In this document: positions 26,818-37,479 of the stretch, piece after piece
Layout of the letters: every line of letters starts with the position of its first letter
Position numbering within the stretch: the stretch's first letter is position 1
Assembly: GCA_026419785.1 (NCBI GenBank)
Contig: JAODTK010000554.1
Coordinates: forward strand, 101,001-165,000
Length of the DNA: 64,000 nucleotides
Source: Sclerodactyla briareus
Lineage: Eukaryota; Echinodermata; Holothuroidea; Dendrochirotida; Sclerodactylidae
Reading direction: 5' to 3'
Notes under the pieces: generated by a model
Databases searched by the model: none
Seen by the model: the letters and a program-made list of their open reading frames with translations, nothing else
What the model was told of the DNA's origin: nothing
Position numbers and translations under genes: made by a program

Positions 26818-27484
26818 ATCCCTATTATTGGAGGTTAAAGTTCTGACTCTCCAATTGGGGCAAGGTGAAAGATGTGTATACACCACAGGGGTTGTAGTTT
26901 GATATATCACTTCATATTTCGGCGGGTCCTGTAGAAATGACCTCTAACCCATTTCTCTGCTCCCAAGAGGCTTCATATCAGTCACACGCTAATGCTATGG
27001 AATGTATTACATTTACAGACATAAGAAATAAGATCACACCCGTCAATGCTCCAACCACACCCCCCCCCCCCCCAAGCAAGGAATTGTTTTGCGTGCCCTT
27101 CTTCTCTTGGTTACTGGGGGGAATTTCTCTATTGCCAGGGCCAGCTACCCACTGCTGCCTAGGGTGGCCTACTCTTTCCCGCCCACCGTACCTGTCCTGC
27201 CTGTGTGTGCATTCTACATTGCTGCCTATACTATACTTTCCTGCCTTGTAACGTGTATCGTGAGTGTTGTGTGATTACCTTTTTATTCTTTGGTTGTATT
27301 CATTTTATTCCACGTTTGCTGCGAACACTGGGGAAAAGAATTAGGTGTTTTTTTTTTTAATTTTTATTGACGACCTGAAATTGAATTGTGTACTCTTTGC
27401 TATAGCTGCGCTTGCGGGTTCCACAAGTTCCGGAGTACAGGCTAGCTGTCATGGGAATGAGGGCAAGTTGGTCGTCTGTCAGGG

Positions 27485-27690
27485 ATGTGAAAGGTGGGAG
27501 GATTTTCACAAATCGGTTCGCTGGGAGGCCCATTCATGGCAAAAGGAACAGGGGCAGACAGCGTGTTACATTTGTCGACATCCTGTCCTGAAGAGGGACA
27601 CTGATCTGAGAGAACCAAAAGAATGAAAGTACAAGGATGAATGGAGGATCCATGCTAAAGCTTGGCTGTGGCGACCTAGTGAGAGAGAGT
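27485..27690 (+). pseudogene. Probable LINE ORF2 C-terminal remnant
   Basis: One frame reads RPIHGKRNRGRQRVTFVDIL and then stops. After a shift the next frame reads DTDLREPKE, a stop, then KYKDEWRIHAKAW. In many LINE ORF2 proteins the C-terminal region contains a basic 'G.R.RGRQR..F.D.L' block and, some 25-35 residues later, a 'DR..W' block. The order and spacing fit, with one frameshift and stops. I see no RT core nearby, so it would be a short C-terminal relic. The match is by eye and could be fortuitous. Confidence 0.4.
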
Positions 27691-27699
27691 TAATATTCA

Positions 27700-28364
27700 T
27701 ACACAGATCCATTGTGGGAGGAACATGCTGACTTAGGGGGACGTTCAGGTCAAGCAGAAGCGGTTGTCACTTCAGTCCACAAATACCCCGAGAGAGAATA
27801 GAAGAGCAATCGGGTCAAATTACCAATCACGAACTATAGGATGAAGACCAATTATTTACGTGGAAGAAAGGTACACTACCGAAATACTACGTTGAAGATG
27901 AATTGTCGTCAATTAAAATAAATCTGGTAAACATATGCACCCAGATGGTATATTTCACGCATTTTTTTCCGTCCAAATAAATTGATATAATAATATTGAA
28001 AGTATGTGATTCCGATATACCGAGCTGTGCTGCACATTACGATATTTTGTCGTGACGTAAATTCGCCGTCGCTTGTTCGCTGGGCGCTAGCAGACGACAA
28101 TCCATCTTTAACTATATGATAATCACCAAATATTCAGGACAGTACTTGGTGAATCTCCACGAGGAAAAAAAACAAATTCATTTGACAGGAAATCGTCATA
28201 TTAAACGTGAGGAACACGGTGATTATTGCGCCAGTTTTCATTGTTTTTGGCTGTCATTTATTTCTAGCTATACCACTATTCAATCGATTACCATTGAAAT
28301 ATCGGACTAACAGTCGAAAAACGGAGGTACAGCTAGCGGTGTCGGTACGCAGTAGTAATGTCTT
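27700..28364. other. Unassigned DNA, no gene seen
   Basis: Short frames only, nothing recognised. Confidence 0.5.
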
Positions 28365-28432
28365 AATCCATTTCAAACAATGCGCGTAATCCATTTCAAA
28401 CAATGCGCGTAATCCATTTCAAACAATGCGCG
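28365..28432. repeat. Three tandem copies of a 23-bp unit
   Basis: The unit AATCCATTTCAAACAATGCG plus CGT occurs head to tail three times with no mismatch until the last base. There are no spacers, so it is not a CRISPR. The last unit runs into CGAAATGG, which partly complements CCATTTC. Confidence 0.95.
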
Positions 28433-28831
28433 AAATGGGGTTGATTTTCAGTAATCAAATGATTGTGTTCTTGGGTTAACATTGATTGTTATCTAGATCT
28501 CCGGGACTTTGGTGCTGGTACGAGAAGGGAATGAAAACTCGATGTGAGGGTCCTAACGAAGAGAAGGGGTTTATGTACGTACCTCTTCCCAAGATGTGTG
28601 TTTCATGTATCGATGGTTTGCTTAGAATAAATGTATAATAAAAAAAAGTCGACATACCATATGAGGAAGATACAAATTATGATCATACCATCACAACATG
28701 TTTTTACATTGATTCTTCCCTGATGAAACAGAATAGTCACTTGGTACTGGTTTGTCCTTATATTCTCACCGAGAAGCTCTATCCCTTTCTGTTCACACCA
28801 TACCGTATAATCGGCTGTAATGTCTGATATA

Positions 28832-30060
28832 AAAACTACAATTGACAACAACCTGTTGAAACGATAGTATTAGGTCAAAATTCGTAATTTCGTGGAATCG
28901 GTCCCTGCGGTGGAACCGAAAATATTTGCTACGGCCGCCGGCTTTTTTCGAAAATTCGTCCAATCTACAGCGTTTGCCACGAAACATTCCTTTCCTGTTT
29001 ACATTATATAGGGTGGAGTCACATGCTGTACTTACAGCACTTTATCCGAAGATGCTAAGTATACAAGTCACGTCCCGTGGACATACAAGCAGATGTTTCA
29101 ATTCTCCAGGGAATCATAGAAGCGTCAGATCACTCCTGCACGAGCAGAATATACCACACTGAGCGTAGCCTATGTTCTAAATAGAGGCACGGAGCTGTAA
29201 CCCGGTAATGTCAACACCGAAATGTAAAATATGTATTGGTTCGTTTGAAGGAGCGAAAGTCGGAACGAACCTAATCATCAATATGTTTCGATATAGATTT
29301 TTTTTATTCGTCCAATCTACAGCGTTTTCCACGAAGCATATTCTCATCTGCTCATCGAAAGCCCATAACCTTTCCTGTTTTACAATATATAGGGTGAGAG
29401 TCACATGCTGCACCTACAGTACTTTTAATCCGAAAAGTAAGTATACAAGTCACATTCGTGGGACATACAAGCAGATGTTTCAGTTCTCCAGGAGAATCAT
29501 GGAACCGTCAGATCACTCCTATACATGAGCAGAATATACCACACTGAGCGTAGCCTATGTTCTAAATAGAGGCACGGAGCTGTAACCCGGTAATGTCAAC
29601 ACCGAAATGTAAAATATGTATTGGTTCGTTTGAAGGAGCGAAAGTCGGAACGACTTAATCATTATGTTTCGATAGAGATTGAGAACAAGTCTCACAATTT
29701 CGCGAGAACACTGATGAAAAGTTATGAAGAAAATTACGATTAGGTTTGACAAAACGCAGTGTGCAAACGAACTGTAGTATGTTATCACAATCATATCCAA
29801 CGAAAGTATAAAACTAATTCCGTAATAATTCGGTAACTGTTCAGAGAAATCGGAAAGTTCAGCCAGCCTTCATTCAGCCTCCTTGCCAGACACGGAGCTA
29901 ACCCCTACGTGGTAATCTACTGTATTGACTGATCAAGAAACTACAATTGAAAAAAAAAAAAAAAAAAAACCTGTTGAAACGATAGTATTAGGTCAAAATT
30001 CGTAATTTCGTGGAGTAGGTCCCTGCGGAACGAATATATTTGGTTACGGCCGGCCGGCTG
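28832..30060. repeat. Nested local duplication
   Basis: An outer block at 28832-28943 recurs at 29936-30060 (shared CCTGTTGAAACGATAGTATT and TAATTTCGTGGA), the second copy having gained a poly-A run of about 20 at 29950. Between them an inner block of about 350 bp is tandemly duplicated: 28957-29302 and 29312-29680 share CGTCCAATCTACAGCGTTT, CACACTGAGCGTAGCCTATG and TCGTTTGAAGGAGCGAAAGT. A partial third inner copy may lie near 29870-29920. The inner copies are more alike than the outer ones. No coding frame is conserved. Confidence 0.85.
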
Positions 30061-30879
30061 AACTGATCACCATTTTCTCCAAAATAGAAATGATTTGAGT
30101 ACTGTAATTTTGACTGAAGTTCTTCTTGTAGAGAGTATCGAACGATAGCATTCATTTCAATAATAACAATTGATGCTTATTTTCTCGAACATTTCGAAGG
30201 CTGAATGGACCTTCAAATGAAGAACTGAACTGAGAGGTTTATCCAACAAATAATGGAATCGTTAGTAATATACTACAAGAATTGTAGCCGCCTAAAAACG
30301 TATAGGTCTTGCAAATAAATGTTAGGCTTCTAAGATTCGATGTATAGAAGGTTCGTTCCGTCCTACATTTGCAATAACCTCATATCCATGCACGCTCCGT
30401 GAAGCAAATCCACCCCAGACTGGCCTCTGAACGTCCACCGAAGTTCTTACAGCTGCACTCCCGTCGGCCTGCATTTTAAGATCACCAGCGAAAAGGGGAA
30501 GCATTATTATTAGGTTTCAGAGATCATGGGATCACGGGGACATACTGGAGGAAGCCTGATGAGAGGAAATTGGGCTCCAAATGTAACGGAATTTTTGATT
30601 TCCATTGCTCACCCGTACTGTTCATTCAGCACGAAATTTAGAAGCCAGGTAGGGTACCGTAAATAAAGGAATATTCAGCCTATTCCTAATACTGTACTAA
30701 GATGTGAATGGCAAATCGGACGGCCAATGCAATTTAGAGAGGATGTTTTTTTCTGGTAACCGTTCTGAATAAACGCTATGAATACTGTAGATGGTGGATT
30801 AAAGCTATTCATAATTCTAGCTACACTTTGAGATGATGTGTCGTGCGGTTTTATTTATAACGAGCCACACTAATATAGT
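30061..30879. other. Unassigned DNA; may include the 3' UTR of the adjoining LINE
   Basis: No coding motif. The part next to 30880 lies downstream of the LINE stop codon on the reverse strand and could be its 3' untranslated region. Confidence 0.4.
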
Positions 30880-31973
30880 TTAGTTTAGTGAACATGGGTC
30901 AGGAAGTCCCACAAAATTCGTGAAAAATAAATCAAGAATCTTCTTGAACGCATTCACACTCTAAGGACAGGAACAACATTTCGGAAGGGTATTCCCGCTC
31001 TTTAATAACTCTCAGCGAGAGGAGAAGAAACTTCATTTACGAAAGACCATCGAACAGCGTTTACCAGAAGCTTAGGCAATGACCCCTATTGGTGGTACTT
31101 TGAAAAGTATAAAAGAAAATATTTTTTTTGGGAAGGAGGAATGGCCCTAAAATCCCATGAACAGTTAAAACCTGAATCAAATCACCTCGAATTCGTCTCA
31201 GCTCCATTGGAATTAGACCGAGACGCCTTTATCTTCCCTGTAGGGTAAATCTCTAAGACAGTGGATTAATCCGGTAGCCCTCCGCTGAACGGATTCAATT
31301 ACCTGCTTGTCTTTCGAGAAGTAAGGAAAGTGAGACCTCACCAGTTGATTGAACAGCCTGACAACAATATTTTTTTATCACGGGAAATGAAGTGACATCT
31401 AATCAAGCCAAGAATCGAATTAAACCTTTCTCGCAGCTCAGCACACTGCCTTAGAGGGTTTCAAGAAGAATAAAATGAACTCAAGTTCTTCTCTGAATTC
31501 TCTATGATTTTTGCCACCTTCAACTCGAAGGAAGCGTTGCGATTGTGGAAACCAACATGCGTAAGTTTGCACTTACCGGCTTTGAAAAACATTTGTTCAA
31601 TCGGAAGACCATTTGGAGATTCCTCGGGACAAAGCCACCATCTTCGTTCGAAGCAACCTCTCGATACAAACTTGGTATCGTCCGCAAACTTTTCAACTCT
31701 GGAATGCACAGAATCTTCAAGATCGTCAATGTACACCAGAAAAATCAATGGCCAAGAACCGATCATTGGGGGGAAAACACCACTAGTGACCTTTGCCACG
31801 GAGAGAACGCCTTTGATAACAACTCGTTGTTCCCTATTAAGAAGCCACAGACGAATCCACTTAAGGACATTCCCCTTTATACCAAAACTTTTCAATTGAG
31901 CAAGAGACGCGCTCATGAGACACCTTGTCAATTTTTGTTGGAAGTCTAGATCACAGCACTCATCAGTGTTCAA
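30880..31973 (-). pseudogene. 5'-truncated non-LTR retrotransposon ORF2 (RT), CR1-like
   Basis: Reading down the reverse strand, the first frame contains LKSFGIKGNVLKWIRLWLLN, then REQRVVIKGVLS, a G(V)xP block, YIDDLEDS and the catalytic FADDTK at 31671-31688. A later frame gives LVRSHFPYFSKDKQVIESVQ followed by RRATGLIH, the conserved 'E..QRRATK.I' region. The end of the protein follows in shifted frames (RIRGDLIQVLTVHG; RVIKEREYPSEM; SVNAFKKILDLF) up to a plausible native stop at 30880-30882. It covers the RT palm to the C-terminus; endonuclease and RT N-terminus are missing. At least three frameshifts and one internal stop show it is dead. CR1/L2-like clade by motif style; the exact clade needs a phylogeny. 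Confidence 0.88.
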
Positions 31974-31980
31974 TGACCTG

Positions 31981-32480
31981 CTCTAAGAGTATTTATGGAA
32001 TTGGAGTATTCGAGCATGAATCATAACATCACAGTAGGCGTTATTCATAGCCCACCGAATGGTAATATTTCAGATTTTGGTGACTATATTAACATTGTAA
32101 TGTGTTCAGTATCCCATGGAAAGAAGATTGCTTCATTCTTGCTGACTTCAACATCAATATATTAAATGATATGTCATCAGGCCAAATTCAATTCTTGGTT
32201 TGCCACAAACAAATCCCCCAATACCAAAATATTTAGGTGTATATATAGATTCAAGATTATCTTGGAGTGATCAGGATGCCCCACGTCACATAAACAGGAC
32301 CAGCGGGGGTGTCGGCTATACTGAACAAATTTACGTATTTTACAAAAAACGTATTGTTGTTTACTAGCCTCGACGACCCGTCTGTCAAACGCATTTGAGT
32401 TGTATTATTGATTCATGCATCTTATCGTATTTGCAGCATACTTTTGAGCTCCCGTAATTATTCCGCTGCTTTTTGGTTCA
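31981..32480 (+). pseudogene. Internally deleted non-LTR element: endonuclease joined to RT tail
   Basis: The forward strand encodes an APE-type endonuclease fragment (NITVGVIHSPPNGNISDF, then after a shift FILADFNINILND; the '(G/A)DFN' motif is catalytic). About 50 bp later it reads PKYLGVYIDSRLSWSD, a block of the RT thumb/connection region normally some 500 residues further on. A further shifted frame gives KFTYFTKNVLLFTSL, the next part of the same region. The RT core has therefore been lost in one internal deletion. The motif style (YLGV.ID..L.W) differs from the reverse-strand LINE that ends at 31973, so these are two elements meeting head to head. Confidence 0.82.
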
Positions 32481-32482
32481 TC

Positions 32483-32670
32483 CGAGTGGTCGGTTCAACT
32501 GGTGGAGCGCTGGCCTTCCACCTGGGAGACCGGGGCTCGATTCCCGGTCGAGACATACCAAAGACTCTGAAAATGGTACCTGTTGCCTTCTCGTTGGACT
32601 CTTGCACACAGAGTAGGCAATTTGCAAGCTGCCGTTTGCGTGTGATACTACCACCCCAACATTAGGGTAC
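32483..32670 (+). mobile_element. tRNA-derived SINE
   Basis: The head contains an A-box-like GGTTCAACTGGTGGAGC at 32492-32508 and a B box GGCTCGATTCC at about 32534-32544, spaced as in pol III type 2 promoters. The T-arm can pair (CCGGG/CCCGG). The anticodon arm does not pair properly, so this is not a functional tRNA. A non-tRNA body follows with AAATGGTACCTGTTGCCTTC, a core-like stretch typical of invertebrate tRNA SINEs. It directly follows the deleted LINE. Confidence 0.7.
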
Positions 32671-33639
32671 CGCCAAGAGGCATTGCTTTATCAGTGTATT
32701 TAGTGCAGATTGCAGCTGACAATAAGTTGCGGTATTCAGAATAGGCTCGATCCTCTGCTCGGCAAGTATACCATAAAAAGGGGGGGGGTATTGATTGAGT
32801 TGTCTGCAAAATAGGGCCGCCTATACTACGATACTATATGGCTATATGGGTGTGCGCCACACAAAGTTTGTGCACATATGAGCTACTACCGTGTTGTGCG
32901 CGCCCCACAAGTCACGGTCCCAATAAATCATAGAAACACCTAGGTTCACAACACCTCTCCAGGGAATTAATAAGCTCAACGGTTACATGGTGTCTGATAT
33001 AATCGCTTGGGGTAGGCTTGACGGAAATGGAACCCACTGTAGTCGAGATTACTGCCAATGAAATATGGATCATCTACTTAGTTTTGGAATGATTCTACTT
33101 ACTGTTTATACCTTTGCTTGATGCAAGCAAGCGTCCTACACACACAGCCATATACACGTACATATGTACCTGTATATATGACACGTACGATACGACCGCA
33201 ATAGGTTCCTTGTACCACACGGCAAGAAACCAATGAGTAAAAAAAAAACACACAAAAAAAACATAAGCGCTAGTTAGTTCCTATTTCCCGCTTAGAAAAT
33301 AATGAATCATTGTCCCATATATGTTCATGGTGTGATGAAGCACATCAAGTACTGCATGAATCTCCATCTCTAACAGTCTAAGGGGTTACACTCTTCGCCA
33401 TTTTCACAGCCATTATAGGGACATCCCACCTCGTCTCACTAGAACTCGGCTCCGGTGATGCAATTTTCTGTTTAATCCAGCTCACATGAGATGACATTCG
33501 GTCATTACGCTGAATGCGCCTATTATGAAGATAATTTTATCTGCGATGCAGAGAATGTAATATTCGAGACCTAGCTGCCCAACCTCTAATTGGAGTTTTA
33601 TTGACCGATTTTTCGATGGTAACTCGCTCTATTCTGAGG
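32671..33639. other. Unassigned DNA, no gene seen
   Basis: No coding motif recognised. Contains a short G-run at 32781 and an A-rich stretch near 33240. Confidence 0.5.
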
Positions 33640-34790
33640 AATTATCGTGCCTGAAATGGGGTACCGTCACTGATTTCCGATTGGTCTTCCTTCCTGTTTT
33701 AAACAGCTCCTCTGAATTGAGTTTGCTTGTAAGGCAATCCACTGATTCGTTTGCTTTCAACGGAAAGTGTCCCACTTCACTGCCAATACGGGCCGCTCGT
33801 ATTCTTCATTTCGCTATGAAATCAACTAATAATTGACATGTTCGTTTCGGTAGAGCAAAGTTTAAAGCACTCCATCGCATATAGAAAGGAAGTCCTTATG
33901 AGCAATTCTGCCGTTTTAGTGAGAGGTAAATACTGCCTAATATCGCTCGCCTTGTTGCTTCGGTAGAGCAAACAATACCTCGCGAGAATAAATATTGCCA
34001 TGCATTGACCAAATTCCCACGGATACACATTACCTGTACTAGAGTAACTAACTTTCAAAGTTCCGTTTTGAATTAAAGCGATTTGAATGGGACAACGAAT
34101 TTTGGCGGATTCATCTACATCATATTGACGGATATGTTGATCGATTGATAGGAGCGCAGCCGTGACATATTCCTGTATTAGCGGTGGTACGGTCTCTATT
34201 GTCATGATCATCAACTTTTCCTTACCATAAGTAGAAGTAGCAACAACAACACAGCAACAACAGTATTATCAGTAGTATCCGTTTGCGTCCGAGGCTCCCG
34301 ATCGCCAAATTCACATTCATCCATAGTTCATTTAACCTGAGACGCGCATAGTCACTTGAAAATTCCATCATTACATGAGTATTTCGGAGAGCAGAAGGGC
34401 GCTGCATATTACGATTCGCTTAAACACCCAGGTTCGTTGAACACCCAAAGAACCACTTTAGCATTACCCCGAACCCCCTGTATCAAGCTGGGTACATCAT
34501 TTCTATTTTTCATGTTTGAGAGGATTGTACAACTTTACTTGATCATGCTATAACACATGCTAGTCGAAATCAATTTGAGGACAGTCGAACAAATTCAAAC
34601 GGACCGAACCGCAGACACGAGTCGAGTTGATTACCGCCAAAAGAATCATGATATATGATATAGATAGAAGTGGAACGGTGGAATTTAATACTTGTGAAAT
34701 TACCTCGAAAGGACAAGAAACTAGACTAAGTTAAAATACAGGTCAGCGATGCACCTGCCAATCAACGTAGTGTTTCCAAAAATAGCGTGA
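33640..34790. repeat. Old, decayed relative of the 7-kb array unit
   Basis: 33640-34210 aligns in forward orientation with 50150-50640, 57600-58130 and 63430-63960. Shared words include TTCCGATTGGTCT (33675), GTTTGCTTGT, GGAAGT.CTTATGAGCAATT (33885) and GTGAGAGGTAA. 34560-34790 aligns with 59780-59960 (AAATCAATTTGAGGACAGTCG, CACCTGCCAAT, a TTCCA.AAATAG word). It is far more diverged than the array copies are from each other. The 130-codon reverse frame in it is not conserved intact in the other copies. Confidence 0.65.
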
Positions 34791-34810
34791 CACAGGCTTA
34801 CCCAAAAGGT

Positions 34811-34829
34811 AAATAATAATAATAATAAT

Positions 34830-34902
<73 letters not shown>
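34811..34902. repeat. (AAT)n microsatellite, tail of a SINE
   Basis: About 92 bp of AAT with one shift. On the reverse strand it is ATT directly after a SINE 3' end. Confidence 0.95.
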
Positions 34903-34903
<1 letters not shown>

Positions 34904-35297
34904 TCTCGTTCTTATGTAGCGCATTTCCATGTCGAAGATTGCTCAAAGCGCTTTACAGATATTACCCTGATAATTAGTGAACGTGTCAGACCTTTACCAT
35001 ACAAACAGCCCTCTTGCTTGTTCTCTTCCGACGCCACCATTTCAGTACGTCACTTCACAGTGTTCCCCCGGGGACTTCCCAATATCAAGCAGCCCATCAG
35101 ACGCTCGATACTCTCCACAAGTCACGTCCAAGGTACCCACTTTCACACGTGGGTGGTGTGCACATTTCAGGAGCATGCCTGTCAACCGCGCTGCGGCAAG
35201 ATATTTCATCGGGACTCATTCCACTTGGCTCCGAACCTCGCAATCAATTGTTTTGCAGTCCGGAGCTCTACCGAGTGAGTTAATCCGCCTCCGTATA
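34811..35297 (-). mobile_element. tRNA-derived SINE with (ATT)n tail
   Basis: Read on the reverse strand, the head has CTCGGTAGAGCTCCGGACTG (A box and anticodon-stem region), then GCGAGGTTCGGAGCC (B box and T arm) 30-odd bases later. The body ends with GTAAAGCGCTTTGAGCAATC and GCGCTACATAAGAACGAGAT before the ATT repeats. The GCGCTTTGAGC..GCGCTA tail motif is a widely shared 3' end of animal tRNA SINEs and their partner LINEs. Length is about 490 bp with the tail and it appears complete. Confidence 0.85.
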
Positions 35298-37479
35298 GAT
35301 AATTGAAACCACTTTCGTTGGCTGGTTAGGGGGTTATTCTAAGGAATTTCTAACAGAGTCCACGCTTCGTTGCATTCTGCACGAATTATAGTAGGGGAGT
35401 TAGTGAACGAAGAAGGCTTGTTCTTGTCTTGACTTTTCTGTATGTCTGGTACTACAGTATCATGCAACACAAACATAGGATAACTGGGTCCTGCATAGTA
35501 AATCTGGAAGGAATTCTAATCTGGAATCGTCCTTAGCCCAAATGACCACCGGAAAGACATCAGTATTAACAGCCTATTACCATAATGATTCCATTTACTG
35601 ATGATGACCGATGTGCGTGTGCGTTGCAGACCACGAAATCAGGAACCGGTAAAGCTAACATGTGCCGGTGAATTATGGACCAGCGAGTCATGATTGCGTC
35701 TCTCTCCTGTACAGTAGGTAAAGGTAGATGCTGCAGAAGCCTTTGACGCTGGTTGACCGTTGGTATCCGTGAAAACAAATCTGGGAGCCTGCGCTTTACG
35801 CATGTTCAGCTCCCAATGTAATATACTTCGTTGGAAATCAAACCTGAAACTGTATATTCCAAACAGGGCGAACCAACGACTTTTGTCCTTCGTTTTTGTA
35901 CCGAACAAGTGTTCATGTCAAGATCTAATTGTCATATGAATACGACCACGGAAGCTTTGACGTGATTGTCACTCCAAGATAGGAATGCTCTTCCACCAGT
36001 TCAATTAAGCCAATCCTTACTCCAATAAATTAGGAAAAAGTTAGCCAGTCCTTGCTGGCAGGCTGGTGTGTGTAAATGTCATCGATGTCTGAGGATGTTC
36101 GATTGTGTGTGCGATCAACAGCAAACAATATGATAGTGAATGCTATAACGGTGGAAAGAACATACCTCCTCATAGCACGCATCGGCATGAGTCTCCCTTG
36201 TAGCTTTTTCTGAACCTATCCGATTCTCCGTATCCGTCTTGAGAATAAGAATGAAATCACACTGTAATCCACCTTTATCTGTCGAAGAAAGGACAACATT
36301 AGGCAGGTCTATTATTAAGTTAGTACAAATTAACTTAGAAGGCCTATGTTAGATTGTAAACTCTCCTAGGATCTAAACGTTGTTCCACTATCTCAATAAA
36401 ATGGCAAGAGCCCTAATTAAACGGAAATAGAAAACAACAACAAAAAATTTGTTACTATACACGACCAAATGTTAGTGAAGGCACCTAACCATGACCATAT
36501 TTTACCGTGTTTAGTCAGAAGTAAAATATTGCCATACCAATAAACAGTTCGGGATATAGACGAGATTCTTCCACAGCAATTCATTAACGGTCGATTTTGT
36601 CGAACTGTTGCCACTCCGAAAACGGAAAACTAAGTTATCCCATGTTTCACTATGTATGGGGAAATACATCTGTAAACTTCGTGCTGGTTATGAATAAAAT
36701 ATGTCTTAGCATCCGCTCCTCTCACGGGGATAAGTGTGATAGGACATTTTGGGTGGTGTGAACTCTGCTCACACTGTTGGAAAGGGGTTTTTCGGGTTAA
36801 AAAGAAAACGTTAAGTTATAAATCCGAAACCTCCCCAATATTTGCCCAACCCCTTCGATTCCCTCCAACATTCAATCGATTTGAGCCAGTGACGGTATAC
36901 ACCAGACCGACTCGAGAAGCTGGGGTGTCCTCTTTGAAAATAAAAGATGAACACAATTTCAAACCAATGTAATTATAGTGGTTACCTTTTTATGAACAAG
37001 GCTATTGGGAAAAGAATAGAAAAAAAACGTTCAATGTCGGACAGGTCACTAACAGAACATGAAGACATATCTATAACACAAGGTAGGCACAGAACGTTGC
37101 TAAATCTAGTTGTCTAGCTGTTCTGACGCATTACGATTGTAATATAATATTATCTACGTTTTATTTCAACGTTCTTAAAACGACCATTTGTTTCATGATC
37201 ATGGCTCATTACAATTATAAATACTGCCCTATAAATCCACTTCGTCCTTCCGAACATCCTCCCCTTCTGCACCTGAATCGAAACACTCGAATACATTTCA
37301 TGGAAAAAAGATTCAATAATCAGCATTCAATCAGTAATAAAATCAATCCTAATTAAATATAATCATGTGAGCAAAGTCTGATAAAGTAATATAACACAGC
37401 TCCGCAAAAACTTGTCTCAAAACTCTTCTAAACTTTCACAATACAGTTAGTCTAGTTCCTCATGGAAGTCAATACTGAC
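35298..37479. other. Unassigned DNA, no gene seen
   Basis: Several 60-90 codon frames on both strands, none recognised. The 3' LTR of the BEL/Pao element would be expected near 37000-37480, but I could not find a matching 5' LTR, so it is not called. Confidence 0.45.

Larger units (their letters stand above)
25079..26845. repeat. Cluster of locally duplicated TGACCT-rich repeats
   Basis: Three kinds of segment recur. 25079-25330 pairs with 26040-26310 (shared ATATAGTGAT, CGAAACATTT, GAAATACATC.GATGACCT, AACCCAAAA). 25640-25770 pairs with 26330-26460 (GACTTGAGA and a TCCGATTGACTT block). 25790-25960 pairs with 26690-26845 (AAAGTGCCACC, ACTTTCTAAC.TCCCTAT). A 52-bp block is identical at 26469-26520 and 26766-26817. 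The order suggests tandem duplication of an approximately 900-bp unit followed by decay and a younger local duplication. No coding frame is conserved. Confidence 0.75.

Noticed and set aside
28365-28432. CRISPR-like short repeats
   Set aside because: Units are directly adjacent with no spacers, and the context is eukaryotic.
32483-32560. Functional tRNA gene
   Set aside because: A and B boxes are present but the anticodon stem does not pair and a SINE body follows, so it is called a SINE.
33822-34214. 130-codon reverse-strand frame
   Set aside because: Related stretches at about 57943-58131 and in copy 3 are interrupted and aligned only loosely, so coding conservation is not shown.
34743-34946. 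Poly-Leu/Ile frame
   Set aside because: Translation of the (AAT)n SINE tail.
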